The notes beneath the pieces were generated by a model, which made no database searches, was not told the origin of the DNA, and was given only the letters and a program-made list of their open reading frames with translations. From Gonapodya sp. JEL0774 (taxonomy: Eukaryota > Monoblepharomycota > Monoblepharidomycetes > Monoblepharidales > Gonapodyaceae): a DNA stretch of 64,000 nucleotides. Of the stretch, positions 1-12,315 are shown piece by piece. The stretch spans positions 1 through 64,000 of the forward strand of contig JADIIX010000114.1 in NCBI GenBank assembly GCA_027604505.1. The letters are read 5' to 3'. Numbering within the stretch: position 1 is the stretch's first letter; every line of letters begins with the position of its first letter. A program made the translations under genes and the position numbers.

Positions 1-1
1 C

Positions 2-655
<654 letters not shown>

Positions 656-908
656 GGCGATTTGAGATGTCGAGTTTTACGAACGATTCGAGAGTAAATT
701 CGATGAGAAATTGGCAATGTGCGGGCACAGGTTTATATAAGATTCGTTTGCTGCCCTTGCGTGCCTTACCCGGATCCAAGATATGGATTCACCTGTGCCA
801 CACTTTGGTTCCTCATAAGCACTGCACCCGCAGTCTCAACCAACTTGAAACTCCAAGTCAAATTCAACTTCGAACTCGCTTTATTTCGAATCGAAACTCG
901 TGCAAAAC
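656..908. promoter_or_regulatory. H2B: Shared bidirectional H2B-H2A promoter
   Basis: 253 bp separates the two divergent histone start codons. A TATA-like run (TTTATATAAG, about 732-741) lies about 77-86 bp upstream of the H2B ATG and about 170 bp from the H2A ATG, so it fits H2B better. An ATTGG (CCAAT in reverse) lies at 709-713. Co-regulation of the pair through S phase is inferred from the arrangement, not shown. Confidence 0.6.
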
Positions 909-1707
<799 letters not shown>

Positions 1708-2167
1708 GCGGCTTCCTCTTCTTGAGATTGATTAAGGATTGATACAGTCGGGTAGAGAAACCAGTCTTCTGGTTGTAGATATAACGGAATTTTTAAATTC
1801 CACCTCCTTTGTAAATGCAACACGATTTTAAGTGCCTTCATTTTCCTCTGTTTCCTCTGTGCTCTGCTTTAAAGGACTTCCGAACGGTTCATCTTACTCT
1901 TATTTGATCAAATCAGAGAAGAGAAGGAAGCATTTACAGAGGACTGGGATGACTTTCGTGAGTTTCAAGAAACGAACAATTGCATTGCAAGAGATACAAC
2001 TCCAAAATAAATCAACAATGTGGAAACAAGTCTTTTAGCCGAAATCGGGATGAGTATGTGATGTGTAACTGCGTGATCCTCTCCTCCTACTTTTCCGCCC
2101 GCCCAGGTGGCTCACGTCAGACTCTCACCCATTCTTCGAAGTGTGGTGTAGTAGTTCCCTCCCGCAC

Positions 2168-5100
2168 CTAGCACGGAAGACAAGTCATGTTCTCTAGCTC
2201 GATAAAGGCATCTGCTGATAGATCCCAGTGAAAACTCACCCCAACAGTGTGTCATCCTCCTGAGCATCTCCAAGTGCACTGCCAGTCCCTCCTCCGTTCT
2301 CTGAATCGCCGCACTCAACAGCTCCTGGGGTGAGTTGGCGACAAAGTCTGGTCCGACGACATGCCGTAAGAAGGGTGCATTTGGGCTCGCGTTCTTGAGT
2401 TCGTGGCGGCAGAGAGCGTAGACAGAGCCACACTGGATTAGGTGTGGTGTGGTTGAAATGGGAGTTCCAGTGTGAGAGGAGAACACGATTCGTTTGGAGT
2501 CCCAAAGGGCAACATTATCGTAAGTGAACGAGTTCGCACAATCAAACCACCTTCATAGTGATGTGGAACAAACCTGGAAAACCGGATGGAACCCGAATGT
2601 GTTTACACGGGATGCGTCCGGGTTCTGCAGAAGCAATCGCGTGACCAGAATCGTGCTCTCGAGAGCGGTGCTGTAGCAGATCTCCTGCGACCGCGGAGTG
2701 GGCCATACGAGGGAAGGACCCTCGGGTGTCACGGTGGCGGAAGGCCGGTGAAGCATTACTCGCGCTAGGCAATGCTGTGCGACGGTGTTCAAGGTCTCAG
2801 TTGCGGCTCTTCGACACAGCGAGTACAACTATTTTACAGAATGAAACATACCATCAACTTCAAAAAGTGCGCAGCATGGAAGATGATATCCTCTGGCTTC
2901 GGGACCCCTTCATCCGTCTGTGAAGGCACTGGCAAGAACGAAGTGACAGACGCTCGCACAAACGCTGGCAGTGAAGCATCCCACTTCGCAAGTGCAAGCT
3001 CAAGCGACTCAAGCGTATCGTTGCTGCGGACGAGACCAGCTGCTGACTTGGCGTACATTCGCACACGGTACAGAATACGGTACATGGCACAACGCTCGGG
3101 GAAACCATATGAAGGGAATCTCTGCTGCAACTGCCGGGCATTTTGTGCACTCGAGGGTGGGACAGGCTCGCAGAGGCCATCCGCAATGAGTTGATGGACA
3201 ACACGCTCCGCAGGACTTCCGGGGATGGGATGGCCATAGTCATCCACTGAAAGAATAGGGAACGATCCCTTAGTTCAGCGAATAATACAACAGCAGATGA
3301 GCACGGAAAATTTTACGCACGGCCGTTCCAAAGGTCGTCGCTGGCGAGGGGCAGGTTGTCAAACACATCCAGTGATGGTTGAGGGTGCAAAGCGTTCTAA
3401 TAACGTAATGTCCGTCAACTTGTGACTTTGCCCAGTTCTCGCAGCCTTCCCGGCACTCACATCATAGTTGAAGGAGTAGTCTACTGCACCGATATAGAGG
3501 AACCACGAAATCCTTGTCCTGAATTCGTATTCGAGTGGGTTGAGCAGGCGTGGCAGTGATTCGGGGGGCATACTTTTGCTCGAAGGAGGCGGATGGTTCA
3601 GTCCCATTTCGAGAGATTTGTAAAGAGCGAGTACGCTCCAGGCATGGCCCCAGGCACTCTTGCCCTGGTCGCCGGCGTAAGCGCTAATGATCGCAGTTGA
3701 CTCAAAAAATGGGCATCTGAGTCGTCACACATATAACATCAATCTGGTACTTACCCCATCAAGAACAAGGCCCGTACAGTTGTAAGCGAAAGCTCGTCCA
3801 CTGATGCTAGAACTCTCTTCGCTCTAGCGAGGAAAATTTCGGCCTGACGCCTTTGCCTCATGTAGCGAAAACCATAGGCGACGGTGATGTTGAGAAGGAG
3901 AGGATTCTTGATAGCATTGGGACCCAAGAGCAAAGCGGCAGGCATCTGTGATCCCCAACAAGATCATCAACTGATCCAAATAAAGTAAACTGTGCGAAAA
4001 AACAAACTTACACCCCCTGAACACCAACAGGACGCTGTCCCGAGGTACTTTTCAAACAGAAACCGTGTCTCTTCATCCGACAAGAGCGGCGGGTTGAGCC
4101 TCGTCATTATGCTCATTGTGGGCGGGAGAGGGTCGACACGCAAGGAGACATAACGATCCTCATCCGCCATAAAGCCATCTTCCTCTGGCCACGAAAATTG
4201 ACTTGGTCGCAGGCCGTAAGAGGTTGCCTCAAAGACCCCAGTTCCATCAACCGCCACGTCCACGCAACCGTTCACCTTCGAAACATCCCCGTTTGTGCTC
4301 TTAATTTCCGCATCCGGTAATTGAGGTGAAGTCTCGACGACGGGAGAGGGCATCTCCCCTGGTGGCGAGCCTTGGCTGGAAAGTGCGACCGATTGCAACT
4401 CCTGGACCAAAAGTTCCACCTCGTCCACGCAGCTCTGCAGTTCTTCGCGAGATTTCTGAGTCAAATATTTCGTATTGTCACGGAGGGAGAGCATTTGGGA
4501 AAGTGAGCGCGGGGTTCCAGTGGGTACATCCGCATTTCCGAAAGACCCGATGCTACTCGACCCTGGTGAACGGGCCGCAATTGAATTGGAGATCGGAGGG
4601 CTGCCACCCTTCTCAGACGGTAGACTTCGTCCGAGACTAGCCTGCGGCTGTCCCTGTGGGGTGGGAATTGGAACACTCGGACTGGGCAGAGGGACGAGAT
4701 CTACAGCGAGCAAATGGGTGTCGAGCATATGAAACTCGGATGGGCCCATCGACACCGGGTCCATGTGTGCGGTGGGATTGACGAAGGGTTCGAAGAGTTG
4801 GACGTCGTCCATGTTTGAATGAGACGTCGTGAACATGTCGAGGTCGGTGGTGGACGTTGGCGTGGTAAGGTTGTAGGGGGACATCATCCAGTCAACACGG
4901 TCTGCCCACGTAAGATCTCGTTAAAACAGTCTTCGAGTCGATTCGATCGCATTGTTTCCCCTCCACCTCACCATCCGCTAGCTTCCTCTTCTTTGACGTG
5001 AACGCCTCCGCTGGTGAAGCCAGATACGAATCTAATCCCCGACGTGACGGTTCCGGAAGCATTGGCAGCTCCATGTAATGTCGCGCGTTCTCCTCCGTGA

Positions 5101-5845
5101 TCTGCTCTTTCCAAGCAGTCAAGTCCAGATCCAACAGTTTCTCTGTGTCCGCCTCCAGAGGATTTGGCGGCGAGCCGTAGCCAATGGATTTATTGTGTTC
5201 GGACGGACTTGGTGTAATCGTGTCAGGCTTTCCATGGAGGTTTTGGACAATTGAGGAGGTGACCGCGAGAAGGGAGGTCAACTGTTGGGTCGGAGGAGGA
5301 GTCGGCCCAGTAGCGGAGGCAGTTGGGTTGCCATTTTCAAGTATTTTCCCAATTCGAGTCATTCTGAGAAGCGATGGGTGTAATCGTATTGCGATTGGGA
5401 TGAAGTGCAAAACCTTCCATGATGGAGTACTCACTGGGTCACCAGGTCAGAAAGCAGCTCCGCTGATACGCCATTGCTTACAGAGCTCGTACTGGGGGGT
5501 CGAACATATGTGCATTTGCGGTTAGGACCACAAGTCGCGCAAGGTTGCAAACCATCACATCTTCGCTTCAAAGAGTGGCATCTGCGTGATTCGAACGAAA
5601 GCGCTTCGTTGGAGAGAATCGTCCCGATAAGCAACGGTATCACGCAAAACCAACCTGTCGCAGGCTTTTTGTATCTTTTTCTGGCCTGATTGGGGGTATG
5701 ATGGGCCTCGGTTGATAATATTGTTGAAGAGCCAGCGCAGGGCGATCCGCTCACCATCTGTGATTGCGCTCTTCTCCTTTTTCTTGGAGACCTTCTTCTC
5801 TGCAACTTCGACCCCCGTCGTCGTTGCAGAGTTCATCTTTCCCAC
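2168..5845 (-). CDS. Zn2Cys6 fungal transcription factor with fungal-specific middle domain
   Basis: Sequence-specific nuclear regulator of the Gal4 type; target unknown. Exons (minus): 5845-5655, 5581-5435, 5363-4972, 4901-4012, 3945-3755, 3716-3461, 3396-3321, 3246-2852, 2774 to about 2575, then one or two 3' exons. The cluster KACDRCHSLKRRCDGLQPC is created across intron 1, followed by ATCGPNRKCTY, giving six Cys. A serine/proline-rich linker with a basic KKRKL patch precedes the fungal_trans domain, recognisable from the DQGKSAWGHAWSVLALYKSL and HCLARVMLHRP segments. Exons 1-8 sum to a whole number of codons (846). The 3' part is uncertain: the WFDCANSFTYDNVALWD reading frame is open and protein-like, but its upstream intron has no good donor in phase. 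The end could be 2168 (after a 28-nt intron) or 2112 (unspliced). It is divergent from the WLM protease gene. Confidence 0.85.
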
Positions 5846-6372
5846 AAGTGTGGGGAATGTGAATCAGACCGGCATCAGACCCTAACCGTGCTGTGCCACT
5901 CCTGGCGGGGACAAACCGGACGTTGAAGAGTGGACGGGGGTAAAAAGAGAAAGGATCAACAATAGGCGGCATCTAGTATTTTCTTACGCTCTCGTTTGAT
6001 CTCTCTGCATGTGATACAAGTTTTTTCAACAGCAGCATAACTACCCGGCACATGCGGACTGCCCACTCTTCCCACCCCTATTATTCAGTCACTCTCCTGT
6101 GTTGTTGTTTGGGCTAGCAGTCCTCGCTGAGGTTTATGGAATTTGTGTGGGTAACAAGTGTGGGCAGAAGTGGTGGTGCTTGTGATCTTTGCGCAGGTCT
6201 ATGCTGCATTGCGGGGCATATAATACTTGCTGATTTTTCCCCTCGAGACGTTGAACCACCGTGTGCGGGTTGTTTTGGTTTTGAAACACAGCGTGTGATG
6301 AAAACGTAAGCAGGGCCACAGCAGATCAATTGCCCGACACAAACTTCGTTCCCAGACTCAACTCGTTTCGCA
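5846..6372. promoter_or_regulatory. Intergenic region between divergent transcription factor and WLM genes
   Basis: 527 bp between two divergent start codons, so it should hold both promoters. No convincing coding sequence, tRNA or repeat is seen. No clear TATA box stands out. Confidence 0.4.
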
Positions 6373-7802
6373 ATGGAACATAAATCGACTGATACGTCGT
6401 CTGAATATTGTGAGGCTTGTGGTACGAATCATTCAGCGATGGAGCACAGCTCTGCAGACTCGAACGTGGAGACTGAGAACGTCGCTGGGGAAGGTGAGTC
6501 GGTCGCCTATTGCAGCGAGTCGTTCAACGCAAGACACTTTGCTCTATACTGATGGGGTTGTTTTTGGTGGGGCTTTGTGGAACACTCAGGATCTGTAAGC
6601 TTCACAATCTCCTACTCTGGACATCAGTTCCTTCTTACTCTCCCATCCCACGAACCCCTCAGTACATTGATGAGGGGTATCGAAGAAGCAACGAATATTC
6701 TACAAATGGGGCAACGCCTTCTTTTGAAAGGAAAATCTGTTTTGGCGAAACGTGACGTGGACTCCACCACTCTTGCAGATGTCGGCATCGTAGGAGGAAC
6801 CAAGTTGCTCCTTGTAGGCACGTAAGTGTAAAATCCTCTGCTGACGCTTTGCTTTCACATGGTTTTTGGTCAACCGTCCTTGTTAGTCCTGCGAAAGCCA
6901 TTTCATCGTTGCAAGAGTCCGAAGCAAAACTCAAACGAATGCTGGCAACGCGCGCTCAATTATCCCGAGCACCTGGTGCTCGAGCGTATGCCTCTACACA
7001 GTCCTCCGCGACACTCGCCTCCCTCGCCAGTTCCCAATACGGCTTTTTGCGAATCGATGTTCTTCCTCAATATTCAAACCAGGACGGAGCTCGAGACCTT
7101 CTGAATAGACTTCGACAGGATCCCGCTATTGTGCATGTGATGAAGGACCATCAATGGACTGTGGGCTCTTTGATTGAGCTTTCTCCAGCTGAACGTTCAA
7201 TTCTCGTGAGTCCACCTCGCCCGACCTTCTCTTCAACCCCTTCCCTCTGAACAAATTCTACCTCACAACGAAAAATCCCTACCTCAACTAGGGATACAAC
7301 CAAAATAAAGGTCAAACAATCGCCCTTCGCCTTCGAACAAACGACCTAGACGGGTTTCGGTATTACGACTCGGTCCGCAAGGTGCTCTTACACGAACTTT
7401 CACACATGGTATGGAGTGAACACGACGAACGGTTCCACTCTTTAAACCGGCAACTCAACAAGGAGGTTGCGGAGTATGAACGAAGAGAAGGGCGTGGGAA
7501 GACATTAGGGACCCAGGTCACACCGCATTATGACGTTGAGGAGGAAGAGGGAATGGATCATGGTGGCTTTCAGGGTGGCTCCTTTGGTAAGTTATTCTGG
7601 ATAGGATTGCCCGAAAACCCCGTTACTCACCCCTGTTTCTGTTGGACCAGTCCTTGGCGGTTCTTCATTGTCTCCTCTTGACTCCGATACGCGAGAAGCG
7701 ATGAGAGAACGGGCTGCACAGAGTGCATTGCTGCGTGCCACAGCCCGTGAACGCGATAGCAAGAAGGACGAGGCACAGGAACGGGAAGCGGGAGCCCAAT
7801 GA
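6373..7802 (+). CDS. Ubiquitin-like and WLM-domain zinc metalloprotease (Wss1/SPRTN-related)
   Basis: Predicted metalloprotease of the WLM (Wss1-like) family, whose best known members clear DNA-protein crosslinks and SUMO/ubiquitin conjugates. Exons 6373-6493, 6590-6821, 6887-7205, 7292-7586 and 7651-7802 join in frame to 372 residues. A short N-terminal segment has a Cys pair (CEACGTNH). A ubiquitin-like domain follows (about residues 40-118, ending GGTKLLLVGT). The WLM domain carries the zinc site HELSHMVWSEHD, an HExxH plus third His, after GYNQNKGQTIALRLRTND. The tail is charged and helical. The UBL-then-WLM order matches the fungal and plant 'ubiquitin and WLM domain' proteins rather than yeast Wss1, so a role in crosslink repair is only inferred. 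The start ATG is the first in frame after upstream stops. Confidence 0.9.
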
Positions 7803-7969
7803 ATCAGTTTTCTTATATAGTATTGTTACAGTTTTGATTAGACTATCAAATGCAGAGCTTCGTTTTGTGCAAGTAAATTGTCCGCCCCGCCCATTACGGA
7901 GGTGAGCTTTCAGTCCCGACACCCACGCATTTTCAGTCATTTTCCGACAATCCACGAATTGCAAAGGCG

Positions 7970-10900
7970 GTGATGCTCCTCCACTCTTCCAAATCCCAGC
8001 ATTTGCTGGTCACAAGGACTCAGTCGTCCGTTTCGCTGTCAACCACAGGATGTTACTTTGCTCCTAAAGAGATTGGCACCGGTCGACCTCGATTTCGGCA
8101 CACCCTACACACTTCTCTACATGATCGCTGCTCAGTGGCTGCTGTCAATTCGTGGAATGATGGCATGAGGCAGAACTTATTGAACCAATCCACACGAGCA
8201 CCAACCACGACTGCTACACGACGACGACACCTTGCGATTCAATCGGAGAAGGCGCAGATCCGTCTGTTCTCTAATACATCGGACTCGGGATCGTTTGAGG
8301 GCCGTGATGGCCGCTCTTCTTCCTTGATGCTCAATCAGCTCTACGTACCTCCCCCAGTATCCGACTTGACCGACCCTTCCCAGTCGTTTGACCTTCTCCC
8401 TTACGACTACCTTGATCGTGCCGCGATAGATAAGCTTGTCCTCCTCGCACATGCCTACCTCTCCCTCCCGCATCCCTTGAACGTTAAACACGTTATCCTT
8501 GCTCATCCTCATCCCGGGGGTGTTTACCTCCTGGAGGACATGGCCAAGGCTCTGGCTCAGAGAATGGGTGCTGGATTTTTGTCCCTTGACTATGCTGATC
8601 TGTTGGATATTGCTCAGGAGGGTTCACCGCCGGACCAATCGAGCACTGGTGGAGTCAGAACGGAGTCGGGATCGCACCGTTCTGCACGAGCTGTGAAGCA
8701 ACATCGTGAAGATGGTGAGCTTGTTCTGAAAGCGTTTCCCGAAGTATGGGGTGCAATTCAACATCCTTGGGCCTTTCCAGAAGAGGCTTCACATTACCAT
8801 TTCACTCCCCCTTTCCTGGTGTCTTCCCTGCTGCCGGCAAGTCGAACAATCCATGACGCATCCGGCTCCCATTCCGCCTCTTCGGTGGATGATGCGCACG
8901 GTGATCCAGCAAATTCACAGGCCGTGAGCGGTCGCTCAGACGGCGAGGAAGATGAGTTCGATGGTGAAAATGATGAAGTGGAGGGAGAAGATGAGGATGG
9001 AGATGGAAATGATCGGTATCCTCCGAATGGAGGGTCGCAAAGTAGGATGGATGGAAACGGCATGGGTCCAAGCGCTTTCACATTTCCGTCGGGAGCCACA
9101 ATTGGTCCTATCACCATGCACAACTACTTTGTAGATACGGGAACCCGGAGATCTGGGCGACGAAAGTCTTCGGGTGGTTGGTTGGATATCTTACAAGCGG
9201 CGCGTGGACAGTCCGGATCCCAAGGGCCGTTCCTCCCGGCAACGTTCGGTCAGTTCCACGTTGCAAATGATGTCCCATCTCAATTCTCTGCGGGAGAACC
9301 ACGAATTGCAAACAACTTGTATAGCACCCCAATACCTGCACAAAGCCCTTCATTCCTTCGCTCAAGTCTTGTTTCATTTATTGAGTCTCTTCCCTCAGCA
9401 ATACCTTTAATCTTGCACCTTCGTGACATGAGTGACCTCGTCTCCCCTCAGGGGCTCGAGACAGCATCGCAATCAGGCTGGGATGACCAACCACCCGGTG
9501 GGCGACTCCTCGCAGCTCTCTTGCTCGCCCTTGGCGATGCACGCAGCCGGGGGCGCCGCGTTCTCCTGGTGGGTGGGAGTGCGGCACCCGTAACTGACCA
9601 GCGTCAACCCACTAGTGATGAGAGCGATGCTTACGCCTCCAGTATTGCCGCTCTCAACACGGCGGAAGCATGGCGCCGCTTGCTGCGGGGGGAGCACAGG
9701 CGATTCTCCGACCCGACAGCGCCGTACGCCACACCCTTCGATGATCCGTCCCTCTCCCACACCCTTACCAAAGTTTGTGTGGCCCCACCTGCGCCACCCA
9801 TCTCGTCCAAAACTGCCCCTCTCGAGAGGCAAAGCGGCATCGTCAAGCCGAGTCTCACTTTGGACCTGTCAGAGCACGCCCGTTTCGAGTCATGGCTCCA
9901 GACCAGTGAAGACGCATGGTCTAAGAGAATCGGCGAGGTGAACTCTGGGAGCATTGTACGATGGTGCGCAAAAGCCCTAGGACGTGATGTGGAGGGGAAT
10001 TCCATGCGTTCTAGAAGAGTCCTTGAAGATGCGATGGAAGATGATGCATTTAAGGCCGAACTGGAGATGGAAGTGTGGGATGTTAACCGAGTTGAGGCGA
10101 TGGGCGAAGCGGCGATAGGTGCAGCGATGGAAAGGTCTGGGCTCGACGCGAACGGACTATTAGGATTGACCAAGGACGACTTTGTTCGGGCGTTTCATAC
10201 TCTAATGAAATCACAGCCTGGACATAGAGAGAAGGAGGAGCGAGAGCGAATTGCACACCTGGAGAGGCAGCGAGTGTTGTCTGAGCAAAAACTTGATAGG
10301 GAGATTGCTATGGAGCAGGAACGATTGCGGAATCGTCGTTCGGATGTAGGCGAATCTTCTGGGAGGACTGATTCGGTGAACGAAGCCCGCGATGACCACG
10401 GTCGTCCTGGTAGAGGCGATGGGGGAATGTCCGTCGTGGCTGACACAGTGGACCGTGGAGAAGACACAGATGGCGCGCGGGAGCACTCTCAGCCTCAGCG
10501 TGGTCACCAAGCGCATCATTCTGTGGATCCAACAGCGACATCGCAGGTTGCTTCGGCACCTGGCCCTTTGGGAAGCAGCTCGACACACCAGAAATCTACA
10601 TCGTCCTTGCTATCATCGAGAGGTTACAAGCTAAATCAATACGAGAAAAAGTTGCTTCCGTGTGTGATAGAGCCTCGAGCCATGACCACCTCCTTTAAGG
10701 ATCTCGTTTTGCCTCCCACCACAAAGCTGGCGTTACAGGACGTGACCACTCTCCCATTGCTTCGTCCAGACTTGTTCAGTCACGGGATTCTCCGGAAAGC
10801 CAACTTCTCGGGTGTACTGTTGTTTGGACCGCCTGGGACTGGCAAGACGATGTTAGCAAAGTGCGTTGCACAAGCTGGATCGGCGAGGTTTATGAACGTG

Positions 10901-11755
10901 GCACTCTCGGATGTTTTTGACAAGTATGTCGGAGAAGGTGAAAAGAATGTCAAGGCCCTATTTACACTTGCGCGGAAGTTGGCACCGTGCGTTGTGTTTT
11001 TGGACGAGGTGGACGCGTTGTTTGGACGCCGGCGCGGGGATGGATTCGCAAGCCGGAGAGAAGTCATCAACGAGTTTATGGGAGAGTGGGAGGGTCTGCA
11101 GAGCCACGAGAACAAGGGAATTGTTGTGATGGCGGCAACGAACAGACCCTTCGACTTGGACGAGGCAGTTCTGAGACGCATGCCCCGACGAATCTTGGTG
11201 GACTTGCCGACTGAAGTTGCGCGAGCCAAAATTCTGGGCACCCACTTGGGCGACGAGATTTTGGACGCGAGCGTGTCGCTCGATGACATCGCCCGTCGCA
11301 CTCCGTTGTATTCTGGGTCTGATCTCCGGAATATGTGCATTGCTGCTGCACTAGCCAGTGTCAAGGAAAATGTAGTTCGAGGGCGGATGGGGCTGCCCAT
11401 GCTAGTAGACAAGGTGGACATTGGAGCTGACCTGCGTGAGGAAGTGCTCAAATCAATTGGGAACATTGAGGACTGGGCAGGATATGTTGCGGAGGCAGAT
11501 GGGGCCCACGGTACGGCTGCGACCCTCGACAATGAGGTTGGTGGGCCTGACAGGGTGCTCACAAAGGAGCACTTTGAAATCGCATTGAAAGAAATACCTG
11601 CTTCAATAACAGACGAGACCGATATGCTCGTAGAATTGAGGAAGTGGGACAAACAGTTTGGCAGTGGCAGTGCCGTTCGGGAAAAGGGAAAGAGGGTGTG
11701 GGGTTTCGTGGACACAAAAGACGAGCTTGGGGTGGACATAACCATCAGAAAGTGA
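7970..11755 (+). CDS. Large AAA ATPase with degenerate N-terminal AAA-like domain, probably mitochondrial
   Basis: A 1261-residue protein in one uninterrupted exon, unlike its intron-rich neighbours. The C-terminal AAA module has Walker A GPPGTGKT at 953-960, Walker B VVFLDEVD at 1008-1015, a sensor-1 region VVMAATNRPFDLDEAVLRR and the Arg-finger stretch LRRMPRRI. This is closest to the meiotic clade (Msp1/ATAD1, spastin, katanin). The N-terminal half contains a decayed AAA-like unit: HVILAHPHPGGVYLLEDMAK at about 175, where a P-loop would stand, then IPLILHLRDMSDL near 480 and RRVLLVGGS near 530. An acidic run lies near residues 325-350. The first 80 residues are Ser/Arg/His-rich with few acids, consistent with a mitochondrial presequence. 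A related two-unit layout exists in fungal and plant Msp1-like proteins. Substrate unknown. A 321-codon antisense frame over the AAA core is a shadow. Confidence 0.88.
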   Translation: MMLLHSSKSQHLLVTRTQSSVSLSTTGCYFAPKEIGTGRPRFRHTLHTSLHDRCSVAAVNSWNDGMRQNLLNQSTRAPTTTATRRRHLAIQSEKAQIRLFSNTSDSGSFEGRDGRSSSLMLNQLYVPPPVSDLTDPSQSFDLLPYDYLDRAAIDKLVLLAHAYLSLPHPLNVKHVILAHPHPGGVYLLEDMAKALAQRMGAGFLSLDYADLLDIAQEGSPPDQSSTGGVRTESGSHRSARAVKQHREDGELVLKAFPEVWGAIQHPWAFPEEASHYHFTPPFLVSSLLPASRTIHDASGSHSASSVDDAHGDPANSQAVSGRSDGEEDEFDGENDEVEGEDEDGDGNDRYPPNGGSQSRMDGNGMGPSAFTFPSGATIGPITMHNYFVDTGTRRSGRRKSSGGWLDILQAARGQSGSQGPFLPATFGQFHVANDVPSQFSAGEPRIANNLYSTPIPAQSPSFLRSSLVSFIESLPSAIPLILHLRDMSDLVSPQGLETASQSGWDDQPPGGRLLAALLLALGDARSRGRRVLLVGGSAAPVTDQRQPTSDESDAYASSIAALNTAEAWRRLLRGEHRRFSDPTAPYATPFDDPSLSHTLTKVCVAPPAPPISSKTAPLERQSGIVKPSLTLDLSEHARFESWLQTSEDAWSKRIGEVNSGSIVRWCAKALGRDVEGNSMRSRRVLEDAMEDDAFKAELEMEVWDVNRVEAMGEAAIGAAMERSGLDANGLLGLTKDDFVRAFHTLMKSQPGHREKEERERIAHLERQRVLSEQKLDREIAMEQERLRNRRSDVGESSGRTDSVNEARDDHGRPGRGDGGMSVVADTVDRGEDTDGAREHSQPQRGHQAHHSVDPTATSQVASAPGPLGSSSTHQKSTSSLLSSRGYKLNQYEKKLLPCVIEPRAMTTSFKDLVLPPTTKLALQDVTTLPLLRPDLFSHGILRKANFSGVLLFGPPGTGKTMLAKCVAQAGSARFMNVALSDVFDKYVGEGEKNVKALFTLARKLAPCVVFLDEVDALFGRRRGDGFASRREVINEFMGEWEGLQSHENKGIVVMAATNRPFDLDEAVLRRMPRRILVDLPTEVARAKILGTHLGDEILDASVSLDDIARRTPLYSGSDLRNMCIAAALASVKENVVRGRMGLPMLVDKVDIGADLREEVLKSIGNIEDWAGYVAEADGAHGTAATLDNEVGGPDRVLTKEHFEIALKEIPASITDETDMLVELRKWDKQFGSGSAVREKGKRVWGFVDTKDELGVDITIRK

Positions 11756-12315
11756 AGTAATGCAATGAACGCAGGTTGATATCAGCATAGAAAATATTAT
11801 AGAAATATTGTTGATTTTGCATGAATTGTTAATGAACTTTCCAGGATGACGACGATCTTCCCCGTCAATTCTCGAGCAGCCAGTGCCGAGGAATATGGAG
11901 AGAGACGCGAAAGGGTTCAACGAGACATTTTCATTGAAGGGGAGTAGAGGAAAGGGAAAGGGGTGCTGTTGGAACGGGGACTCCTGCGTCTCTAATTAGA
12001 CGACAAAATTATTTCATCCACGCGAAAGAAATTAACAAAATTAATTTACACGGTGAGATCCTTTGCATAGAACTGTTTTGTATTGGGCGTAGCTGGAGCC
12101 TGGTCGAAGTTGCGAGAATGATCTGCCCTACTCATCATCCCCACCAGCTTATGCACGTGATGATCACCACGAAAACGCAAGCGAACTTACGATATCGCAA
12201 CAAAACCGGTTGGTCTTAAATCGAACCAAAATACTTTGACAGGCATTCGTATTTCTTAGAGCTTTGCTTCCCCCGTATCGTACGTGAACATTCCACCATT
12301 CCACCTGTCTCAATC
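11756..12315. other. Intergenic region, no gene seen
   Basis: 560 bp between the AAA and OTU genes. It is AT-richer than the flanking exons and should hold the AAA terminator and the OTU promoter. No open frame or repeat is convincing. Confidence 0.5.

Noticed and set aside
2829-2851. Apparent 23-nt intron in the Zn2Cys6 gene (GTATGT...AATAG)
   Set aside because: A CACAG acceptor at 2775 gives a normal 76-78 nt intron and joins HAAHFLKLM to HCLARVMLHRP, the expected fungal_trans sequence.
10780-11745. 321-codon minus-strand open frame
   Set aside because: Exactly antisense to the AAA core, Ser-rich, with no motif; a shadow of codon bias.
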